Source: Firmicutes bacterium HGW-Firmicutes-10 (GTDB taxonomy: Bacteria; Bacillota_I; Bacilli_A; Erysipelotrichales; Erysipelotrichaceae). Taken from it: a DNA stretch of 5,005 bases. The notes beneath the pieces were generated by a model. That model made no database searches, was not told where the DNA came from, and saw nothing but the letters and a program-made list of their open reading frames with translations. Shown here piece by piece: positions 1 through 5,005 of the stretch (positions within the stretch are counted from its first letter, which is position 1; each line of letters opens with the position of its first letter). The stretch covers positions 1 through 5,005 of the forward strand of contig PHAF01000142.1 in the NCBI GenBank assembly GCA_002841605.1, read 5' to 3'. A program made the position numbers and the translations under genes.

Positions 1-411
1 CGTACCTTTGAAAACAACCGGATCATCATCCCCAATGCCACTATGAACAAATCGATTTTGGAAAACAAGGATTTCGGTGAAAGAAAGGTGTGCAATTTTT
101 TGATCCTGTCGATCAGTTATGATTCAGATGTGGATAAGGCAAAATCAATCATTGTCGAAGAAGCGCTGAACCATCCAAAACTTATAGATGTCCGTACAGA
201 GGAGGATATTGAAAATCAGGTACCTCAAATCAATCCGGTGTTGTTTGCACTTAATAATTCAAGTGTGGATCTACGAGTAGGATTGTGGTCAAAAGATTCG
301 ACCGATGGTTACTTTATGCTTTCTGACCTTCGCGATTCAATCAAGAAGCGTTTTGACAAAGAAGGTATTGAGATTCCGTACCCGTATCAAAACATCGTGA
401 TTAAAAAATAA
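1..411 (+). CDS. MscS-family small-conductance mechanosensitive ion channel, C-terminal part (5' end outside window)
   Basis: Partial gene, open from the first base (codon CGT) and ending with TAA; 136 residues are visible. MscS channels sit in the cytoplasmic membrane and open under membrane tension to release solutes during osmotic downshock. The visible part starts in the beta domain that follows the pore helix, with the hallmark stretch RTFENNRIIIPN (residues 1-12 of the fragment). It continues through the alpha/beta vestibule domain, with ISYDSDVDKA near residues 38-47 and SSVDLRVGLWSK near 87-98, and ends with IPYPYQNIVIKK, which matches the family's usual C-terminal strand. No transmembrane helix is visible because those lie upstream. 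An in-frame ATG at 43 is internal to the conserved IPN region and is not the start. A terminator follows 13 bases after the stop, so this gene is probably not cotranscribed with smc. Family assignment is firm; the exact MscS/YggB/YnaI-type subgroup cannot be decided. Confidence 0.93.
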   Translation, partial: RTFENNRIIIPNATMNKSILENKDFGERKVCNFLILSISYDSDVDKAKSIIVEEALNHPKLIDVRTEEDIENQVPQINPVLFALNNSSVDLRVGLWSKDSTDGYFMLSDLRDSIKKRFDKEGIEIPYPYQNIVIKK

Positions 412-424
412 TCGGTTCATGACC

Positions 425-451
425 AAAACTGAGTTAATCTCAGTTTTTTTT
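425..451 (+). terminator. Rho-independent terminator after the mscS-type gene
   Basis: A perfect 9-bp inverted repeat (AAAACTGAG at 425-433, CTCAGTTTT at 439-447) flanks a 5-base loop TTAAT and runs into an unbroken T-tract (444-451), with more T's after one C. It begins 13 bases after the channel stop codon. In the reverse direction the stem is followed by only a short T-run and then GGTC, so it looks one-directional. It separates the channel gene from the smc operon. Confidence 0.88.
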
Positions 452-480
452 CTTTTCGAAGGTACAGCTTTTTGTTGAGG

Positions 481-509
481 TTTATTTTTGTATTGCGATA
501 AGGTATAAT
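481..509 (+). promoter_or_regulatory. Probable sigma-A promoter of the smc-ftsY-ylxM operon
   Basis: A perfect -10 hexamer TATAAT lies at 504-509 in the intergenic gap, 27 bases before the smc start. At the ideal 17-base spacing the -35 position holds TTTATT (481-486), which matches only 3 of 6 consensus positions. A better-looking TTGAGG at 475-480 would need a 23-base spacer, which is too long. The two bases before the -10 are GG, so a full TGn extended -10 is absent. Transcription would start near 515-518, giving a leader of about 20 bases. The -10 is convincing; the -35 is not. Confidence 0.7.
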
Positions 510-524
510 ATCTTATTGTAGAAC

Positions 525-529
525 GGAGG
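525..529 (+). promoter_or_regulatory. Ribosome binding site of smc
   Basis: GGAGG lies 7 bases before the ATG at 537. This is ideal spacing and supports that start, which also gives the canonical MFLKRIEMHGFKSF opening of SMC proteins. Confidence 0.88.
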
Positions 530-536
530 AATCTCC

Positions 537-3476
537 ATGTTTTTGAAGAGAATCGAAATGCACGGATTTAAATCGTTCGCTGATAAAGTCACGATCAATT
601 TTGATCATCCCGTCACCGGAGTCGTCGGGCCTAACGGCTGCGGAAAAAGCAATATCACCGATGCCATCCGATGGGTTTTGGGGGAACAATCCGTAAAATC
701 CATGCGTAGTTCGACGATGACGGACGTAATTTTCACCGGGAGTGCACAGCGAAGAATGGTCAACATGGCCGAAGTGACCCTGGTTTTTGATAACAGCGAG
801 CGCTCATTAGCGAGTGATTATCATGAAGTTGAAGTCACGCGCAGAATTCACCGGACCAGTCATGAAGGTGAGTACTATATAAATAAAGTCCCTTGTCGTT
901 TGAAGGATATTTTAGACTTGGTTACTGACAGCGGTTTAGGCCGAGATTCCCTTAGCATGATTTCTCAAGGCAGTATCAGTCAGTTTGCTGAAGCGAAACC
1001 TGCTGATCGTCGTCTGATTTTTGAAGAAGCGGCCGGGGTAGCCAAATATAAAAAACGCAAAACTGAATCCTTAAGCAAACTTGAACGTACTCAAGAAAAT
1101 ATGGATCGTGTTTTAGACATTATCAATGAACTTGAACGTCAGGTTTTGCCGCTTAAGAAAGCAGCTAAAAAAGCTGAAATTTATACTGAAAAGAAAAATG
1201 TGCTTCAACAAATCGAAACAGCTGTTTTGATCAACGATATCGATACTCTGGACAAAGAAATAGAAACAGCCAATACGACCTTGTTTGATTTGCAGTCCCG
1301 TAATGTCATGGCAGAAACAACGATTCAGGTTCACGAAACCGCCAATCAGGAAAACCGTCAGCTCACGCATGATCTTGACCGCCAAATAAACGCGCTTCAG
1401 GATGAGATGCTCAAAACGGTTGCGGAAATTCAGACGCTCGAAACCCGTAAGATCGAGATGGATGAAAAGCGTAAGTATACCCTTGAAGTCGCCAATGCCG
1501 AAGAGAAAGCCATTGAACTAAAGGCTTTGTTAGATGAAGCCAACGCTGAATTTAAAGACAGAGCCAGCCGGCTGCGACAATATCAGGCAGACATAGATTT
1601 ATATACGCAACAAAGCATTGAAATCAACCGTCATCTAGTCGATTTACAATACGATGTCGATGAAAATCAAAGCCGTTTAAGACGGATGAATTCACGTAAA
1701 GATGTATTGCAAAACATGTTGCAACGGCCGTTTATGTTGCAGGCAGGTGTTTCAGCCGTGCTTGAAGCAAAAACATCATTGCCGGGGATCGAAGATGTCG
1801 TAGCAAAAATCATCAAACCCATCCGCGGATACCAAGAGGCAATTGCCGTAGCATTGGGCGGGGCTCAGTTTGACATCGTTTGCAGCGATGACGTATCCGC
1901 TCGCAGAGCAATCAATTTTTTAAAGAAAAACCAAAGCGGCCGTGCAACTTTTATACCCTTAAGCGTACTTCAACCGCGCACGTTAAATCGGGATATTCGC
2001 GTCATATGTGAGAATACCCCCGGATTTTTAGGTGTTGGCAGTGAATTTGTAACCTGTGATGAAAAATTCTTATTAGTCAGTGAGGCTTTCTTAGGAAATG
2101 TCATCATCAGTGATACCCTGGAAAACGGAAATCACATAGCATCACTGATCCGCTATCAGACAAAAATCGTAACGCTGGAAGGTGATGTCATTCATCGCGG
2201 CGGCACAATGACCGGTGGTCGCGGAAAAGACCATGTTTCATTGTTGACAGTTTCCAAGGAAATGGATGAACTTCAAATCAGCATTGATAATGCAACGGCC
2301 CAATTAAATCAAAAAGAAGGATTATTACAAAAATCGCGTAACCGCAAAAATGAAATCGATCAATTATTGATGGAGCGACGAATTTCTGCTGCACAGATCG
2401 AACCGGTCTTAGAAGCCAAACGTGCGAAGTATGAACGTTTGAAGAATGATTTGGAAACACTGACGCCGTATATGGAAAGTGGTGAAGTCAGTTTTGCAGA
2501 CAATCTGATCGATATGTTGAACAATGCTTACTCACGCAGAGATGAAATTACCACATCGATCCGACTGAAAAGGGACCAGCGATTAAAACTGGGTTCAGAA
2601 ATCGAACGCAAAGAACAGCAGATCCGTCAAATGCGACGGGATTTGAATGCGATTCAAATCCGCGAACGTGAGATACAAATCGATCGGGCTAAGATGGAGA
2701 CAAAAGTAGAATCTTATTTGCAACGGCTCGCTTCCGAATATCAAATGACCTATGATTATGCAAAAAGCATCCGCGGTGATCTCATCGTGGAAAACGCGGT
2801 TGAAAAAGTTAATGAACTTCGCAGTCAAATCGAAGCCTTGGGCAATATTAATATGAATGCCCCGGAAGAGTTTGCCCAGGTCAATGAACGATACGAGTTT
2901 TTAACTGAGCAGTTGCAACAGCTTCAAACCAGCCGTGATCAGTTGCTTAAGGTCATCGAAGATATGGACAAAGTGATGATCGATCAGTTCTCGGCCATGT
3001 TTGCAAGGATCAACCATGAACTTACCGATGTATTTCATGCTCTTTTCGGAGGCGGAAAATGTCGGCTCGTATTGGAAGATCCCAGTGATTTGCTCAATAC
3101 CGGAGTTGACATCGATGTGCAACCTCCGGGTAAAAACATACAGAACATCCGCCTTTTTTCCGGTGGTGAAAAAGCATTGATCGCAATTTCAGTACTGTTT
3201 GCGATATTGAAAGCACGTCATGTACCGCTGTGTATATTCGATGAAATTGAAGCTGCACTTGATCCAGGCAATGTCGAACGATTTGCCAGATATCTAAAGA
3301 AATTCAGTCAGAACACACAATTCATCGTTGTTACACACCGGCCGGGGACGATGGCTCAATGCGATATCTTGTATGGTGTTACCATGCCGCATCACGGTGT
3401 TTCACAAATGCTCAAAGTTCGCCTTGCGGATGCTGTCGAACTTGCGGAAAGTGAGGAAGAACATGGGATTTCTTGA
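537..3476 (+). CDS. smc: Chromosome segregation/condensation ATPase SMC (short-armed)
   Basis: SMC dimers form, with ScpA and ScpB, the condensin that loads at parS sites, extrudes DNA loops and helps sister chromosomes separate. The N-terminal head carries Walker A GPNGCGKS (31-38, Lys37), the arginine-finger position Arg57 and the Q-loop region SMISQGS (140-146). A coiled-coil arm spans about 171-400. The hinge spans about 402-562, with GVSAVLEAK, VALGGAQFDIV, GRATFIPL and TLEGDVIHRGGTMTGG. A return arm spans about 563-768. The C-terminal head has GNINMNAPEEF (769-779), the signature motif FSGGEKAL (874-881), Walker B with Asp902/Glu903, the D-loop ALDPGNV (907-913) and the switch VVTHRPGTM (931-939). 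At 979 residues it is about 200 shorter than the usual ~1180; the loss is in the arms, not the domains, so the protein looks intact. The signature has Phe where Leu is usual. The reading frame is uninterrupted. It is the first gene of its operon, and its end overlaps ftsY by 14 bases. Confidence 0.97.
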   Translation: MFLKRIEMHGFKSFADKVTINFDHPVTGVVGPNGCGKSNITDAIRWVLGEQSVKSMRSSTMTDVIFTGSAQRRMVNMAEVTLVFDNSERSLASDYHEVEVTRRIHRTSHEGEYYINKVPCRLKDILDLVTDSGLGRDSLSMISQGSISQFAEAKPADRRLIFEEAAGVAKYKKRKTESLSKLERTQENMDRVLDIINELERQVLPLKKAAKKAEIYTEKKNVLQQIETAVLINDIDTLDKEIETANTTLFDLQSRNVMAETTIQVHETANQENRQLTHDLDRQINALQDEMLKTVAEIQTLETRKIEMDEKRKYTLEVANAEEKAIELKALLDEANAEFKDRASRLRQYQADIDLYTQQSIEINRHLVDLQYDVDENQSRLRRMNSRKDVLQNMLQRPFMLQAGVSAVLEAKTSLPGIEDVVAKIIKPIRGYQEAIAVALGGAQFDIVCSDDVSARRAINFLKKNQSGRATFIPLSVLQPRTLNRDIRVICENTPGFLGVGSEFVTCDEKFLLVSEAFLGNVIISDTLENGNHIASLIRYQTKIVTLEGDVIHRGGTMTGGRGKDHVSLLTVSKEMDELQISIDNATAQLNQKEGLLQKSRNRKNEIDQLLMERRISAAQIEPVLEAKRAKYERLKNDLETLTPYMESGEVSFADNLIDMLNNAYSRRDEITTSIRLKRDQRLKLGSEIERKEQQIRQMRRDLNAIQIREREIQIDRAKMETKVESYLQRLASEYQMTYDYAKSIRGDLIVENAVEKVNELRSQIEALGNINMNAPEEFAQVNERYEFLTEQLQQLQTSRDQLLKVIEDMDKVMIDQFSAMFARINHELTDVFHALFGGGKCRLVLEDPSDLLNTGVDIDVQPPGKNIQNIRLFSGGEKALIAISVLFAILKARHVPLCIFDEIEAALDPGNVERFARYLKKFSQNTQFIVVTHRPGTMAQCDILYGVTMPHHGVSQMLKVRLADAVELAESEEEHGIS
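3453..3456 (+). promoter_or_regulatory. Ribosome binding site deciding the ftsY start
   Basis: GAGG, within GTGAGGAAG inside the last codons of smc, lies 6 bases before ATG 3463. It favours this start over the in-frame ATG at 3328, which would add 45 residues read out of frame from the conserved end of smc and resembling no FtsY sequence. Confidence 0.82.
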
Positions 3477-4428
3477 TCAACTCAAAGATAAATTCATAAA
3501 AAAACCGGATAAAGATATATACCTTTCGGGTTTCGAACGTTCAAACCGCTTGCTTCGCAGCCGTATGTCCAATCTTTTTGATGAAAACCGCCAACGAGAT
3601 GAAGACTGGTACGAGGAATTGATGATGATTATGGTGGAAAGTGATATCAGTGTTACCACGGCCAATAATATCATCGAGAAATTCAAAAAAGATCTGCGTT
3701 ATAACGAAATGACCATGAGTGATAGCAAGCAACTGCTGATTTCGGTCATGTCCGAGCATTATGGGGATTTTCCACTGGATTTGATGCTGGCTTTAGAAGG
3801 ACCAACGGTCGTGTTGATCGTCGGTGTCAATGGCAGCGGAAAAACGACGACCATCGCCAAGCTTGCTCAAAAGTATAAAAATGAAGGATTAAGTGTTGCG
3901 GTTGCGGCCGGTGATACCTTTCGGGCTGCGGCTATAGAACAGCTCAATACTTGGGCACAGCGTATCGGAGTCCCGTGCATCGCCGGAAAACCTCAACAAG
4001 ATCCGGCTTCCGTCATGGTTGATGCCTGTCGTTACGCCAAGGAAAACAACATTGACGTATTGCTTTGCGATACAGCCGGACGTCTTCAAAACAAAACCAA
4101 TCTGATGAACGAACTTGCCAAAATGTTTCGGGTCATCGGCCGGGAAATCGAAGGGGGTCCGCATGCCGTATGGCTGGTATTGGATGCCACGACCGGACAA
4201 AACGGGCTGTCACAAGCCAAAGTATTTATGGAAGCTACCGAAGTCGGCGGGATCATTCTTACTAAAATGGATGGAACTGCAAAAGGCGGGATCGTATTGA
4301 CCATCAAAGAAGAAACAGGGATCGGTGTCATATTCTTGGGTCTTGGTGAAAAACCGGATGATTTGCGGCCCTTTGACAAAGACAGCTATTTATACAGCTT
4401 GTTTGAAGGTAAAGAACATGTTCGATAA
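3463..4428 (+). CDS. ftsY: Signal recognition particle receptor FtsY, SRP-type GTPase
   Basis: FtsY binds the SRP GTPase Ffh at the membrane. The two reciprocally activate GTP hydrolysis and hand ribosomes making membrane proteins to the Sec translocon. The predicted protein has 321 residues from ATG 3463. It begins with a short amphipathic stretch (MGFLDQLKDKF) that could touch the membrane. The helical N domain follows (about 22-110), then the G domain: P-loop GVNGSGKTTT (121-130), SRP-GTPase insertion motif AGDTFRAAAIEQL (149-161), DTAGRLQNK (203-211), TKMDGTAKGG (267-276, base recognition) and the closing GLGEKPDDLRPF (293-304). All GTPase motifs are intact. There is essentially no acidic A domain such as E. 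coli FtsY has, which is normal for Gram-positive bacteria. The start lies inside smc, and the end overlaps ylxM by 11 bases, so translation is probably coupled. A tract of seven A's at 3498-3504 lies in codons 12-14. Confidence 0.97.
   Translation: MGFLDQLKDKFIKKPDKDIYLSGFERSNRLLRSRMSNLFDENRQRDEDWYEELMMIMVESDISVTTANNIIEKFKKDLRYNEMTMSDSKQLLISVMSEHYGDFPLDLMLALEGPTVVLIVGVNGSGKTTTIAKLAQKYKNEGLSVAVAAGDTFRAAAIEQLNTWAQRIGVPCIAGKPQQDPASVMVDACRYAKENNIDVLLCDTAGRLQNKTNLMNELAKMFRVIGREIEGGPHAVWLVLDATTGQNGLSQAKVFMEATEVGGIILTKMDGTAKGGIVLTIKEETGIGVIFLGLGEKPDDLRPFDKDSYLYSLFEGKEHVR
4406..4410 (+). promoter_or_regulatory. Ribosome binding site deciding the ylxM start
   Basis: AAGGT within the last codons of ftsY lies 7 bases before ATG 4418. 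The in-frame ATG at 4325 has no comparable site and would add 31 residues that overlap the conserved C-terminus of ftsY and do not resemble YlxM. Confidence 0.65.
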
Positions 4429-4747
4429 AACACGTTTGATGAATGATTTGTTGGACTGGTATGAAGAACTTCTCACCCAACACCAACGCGAAGTGATGCA
4501 TATGTATTATCACGATGATTACTCCCTGCGGGAAATCGCCGAGATTTTAAATATCAGTCACAATGCCGTCTTTGATATCGTCAAAAGAGTTGAAAAAATG
4601 CTCACAGCTTTCGAAGAAAAAGTTGGAGCTCTAGATTTCTATCAAAAAAACCAGCAGATGATTTCAGACTTAAATGCTTTGAATGATGCCAGGGTACATG
4701 CTATAATTGACACGTTTGAAAAAAATACCAAAGGAGAGAAAAAATGA
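4418..4747 (+). CDS. ylxM: YlxM/UPF0122-family helix-turn-helix protein, putative SRP-associated
   Basis: A small protein of 109 residues, the usual family length, from ATG 4418. It resembles the sigma-70 region 4-like HTH of the UPF0122 (YlxM/p13) family. The N-terminal part reads MNDLLDWYEELLTQHQREVMHMYYHDDYS, given here only as a guide: Leu/Tyr-rich helices at about 8-31. The HTH follows (SLREIAEILNISHNAVFDIVKR, about 36-57, also shown by its key residues Glu39, Ala41, Ile46, Ser47, Ala50, Val51 and Arg57), then a charged coiled helix (about 58-80) and a Lys-rich tail. The family is normally encoded between ftsY and ffh and is thought to act with or regulate the SRP pathway; the exact role is not settled. 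Here it follows ftsY with an 11-base overlap, but the next gene is ackA, not ffh. The recognition-helix start reads SHNAVFD where I recall SRQAVYD as usual. The 3' end of the gene also houses a strong promoter-like sequence. The family call is confident; the function is inferred. Confidence 0.9.
   Translation: MFDKTRLMNDLLDWYEELLTQHQREVMHMYYHDDYSLREIAEILNISHNAVFDIVKRVEKMLTAFEEKVGALDFYQKNQQMISDLNALNDARVHAIIDTFEKNTKGEKK
4679..4707 (+). promoter_or_regulatory. Probable internal sigma-A promoter for ackA inside ylxM
   Basis: The -35 element TTGAAT (4679-4684; four of six consensus bases, TTGA intact) is followed by an ideal 17-base spacer and an extended -10 TGC-TATAAT (4699-4707) with a perfect hexamer. 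The predicted transcription start is near 4712-4714, about 30 bases before the ackA ATG, so the leader would just include the ackA Shine-Dalgarno at 4731-4736. It lies within coding sequence, so chance is possible, but position, spacing and the TGn extension all agree. It is stronger by inspection than the smc promoter. Confidence 0.7.
4731..4736 (+). promoter_or_regulatory. Ribosome binding site of ackA
   Basis: AAGGAG, inside the last codons of ylxM, lies 7 bases before the ackA ATG at 4744. This is optimal spacing and a near-perfect anti-16S match. Confidence 0.88.
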
Positions 4748-5005
4748 GTAAAGTAATATCCGTAAATGCAGGTAGTTCGTCATTAAAATTCCAATTATTC
4801 ACCATGCCGGATGAGACCGTGTTAACCAACGGAATCGTAGAGCGCATCGGTTTTGAAGATGCCATTTTCACCATCAAGTTTGATGGACAAAAGGTAACGG
4901 TCACACAACCGATACCAGATCACAAAGTTGCAGTTTCCTTGTTGTTGGATGCCTTAATTAAGCATGGCATCGTCTTGTCTCTGGATGAAATCATCGGTGT
5001 CGGCC
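4744..5005 (+). CDS. ackA: Acetate kinase, N-terminal part (3' end outside window)
   Basis: AckA interconverts acetyl phosphate plus ADP with acetate plus ATP. With phosphotransacetylase it forms the energy-conserving acetate branch of fermentation in the cytoplasm. Eighty-seven residues of an expected ~400 are visible. They start with MSKVISVNAGSSSLKFQLF, the acetate/butyrate kinase family signature, with Asn8 and the glycine/serine turn that bind the phosphoryl donor and Mg. GIVERIG (about 31-37) and IPDHKVAV (about 59-66), features shared by Bacillota acetate kinases, follow. The window stops at IIGVG, just before the expected HRVVHGG motif, so the catalytic Arg and later residues cannot be checked. 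The start codon overlaps the ylxM stop as ATGA (4-base overlap), allowing translational coupling, and an internal promoter lies just upstream. No frameshift or stop is seen in the visible part. Confidence 0.95.
   Translation, partial: MSKVISVNAGSSSLKFQLFTMPDETVLTNGIVERIGFEDAIFTIKFDGQKVTVTQPIPDHKVAVSLLLDALIKHGIVLSLDEIIGVG

Noticed and set aside
2244..2272. TTGACA (2244-2249) inside smc as an internal promoter
   Set aside because: The -10 at 17 bases is TGAACT, a poor match, and no gene start follows it. Similar lone TTGACA hexamers at 353 and 3106 also lack a -10.
3328..3462. A 45-residue N-terminal extension of FtsY from an upstream in-frame ATG
   Set aside because: It lies wholly within the conserved end of smc in another frame, has no good ribosome site and does not resemble FtsY; ATG 3463 has a Shine-Dalgarno and a normal FtsY N-terminus.
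3498..3504. A seven-A tract in ftsY (and another at 4644-4650 in ylxM) as a programmed slippage site
   Set aside because: Such runs are common in AT-rich genes. A shift gives only short out-of-frame products, and no stimulatory structure is evident.
3889..4200. A 103-codon reverse-strand reading frame opposite ftsY, and similar minus-strand frames across smc and ylxM
   Set aside because: They lie entirely opposite strongly conserved genes, show no recognisable protein motifs and have no promoter or ribosome site that I could make out.
4373..4396. TTGACA (4373-4378) with TATACA (4391-4396) as a ylxM promoter
   Set aside because: The spacer is only 12 bases, and no suitable -10 occurs at 16-18 bases.
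4590..4725. A CcpA cre site controlling ackA, as known for B. subtilis ackA
   Set aside because: I looked for the TGNAANCGNWNNCA pattern around the internal promoter. The closest stretches (near 4590-4606 and 4708-4721) miss the central CG or the flanking A's, so none is supported.
4707..4735. A perfect TTGACA (4707-4712) overlapping the ackA -10, as a second promoter
   Set aside because: At 17-base spacing the -10 would be AAAGGA, which falls on the ackA ribosome site and does not match consensus.

Overview
The window reads as a stretch of ordinary bacterial core genome, all on the + strand, from a moderately AT-rich member of the Bacillota (Firmicutes). The SMC protein is only 979 residues, its Q-loop region reads ISQGSISQFAEAKP and its D-loop reads ALDPGNV. 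These traits lean towards the Erysipelotrichia/Mollicutes side of the phylum. TGG is used for Trp and TGA ends smc and ylxM, so the standard code applies rather than the mycoplasma code. The lineage is an inference from remembered family sequences, not from a search.

Layout. Positions 1-411 are the 3' end of an MscS-type mechanosensitive channel gene, closed by a hairpin/T-run terminator (425-451). A 125-base intergenic gap follows, holding that terminator and a TATAAT-type promoter (about 481-509). The promoter drives a tightly packed run: smc (537-3476), ftsY (3463-4428), ylxM (4418-4747) and the 5' end of ackA (4744 to the window edge). Successive genes overlap by 14, 11 and 4 bases, and each has its own Shine-Dalgarno sequence inside the preceding gene, so translational coupling is likely.

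Functions. SMC is the chromosome-organising condensin ATPase. FtsY is the GTPase receptor for signal-recognition-particle (SRP) targeting. YlxM is a small helix-turn-helix protein usually encoded with SRP genes. AckA is acetate kinase, the ATP-yielding step of acetate fermentation. The order smc-ftsY-ylxM is the classic Bacillota arrangement, normally followed by ffh. Here ackA takes the place of ffh.

The most interesting signal is a well-formed sigma-A-type promoter (TTGAAT, 17-base spacer, TGCTATAAT) inside the 3' end of ylxM. It is about 37 bases upstream of the ackA start and could uncouple acetate kinase expression from the smc/ftsY operon. I found no mobile element, CRISPR array, structural RNA gene or wholly unknown gene, and no convincing sign of a previously undescribed system.
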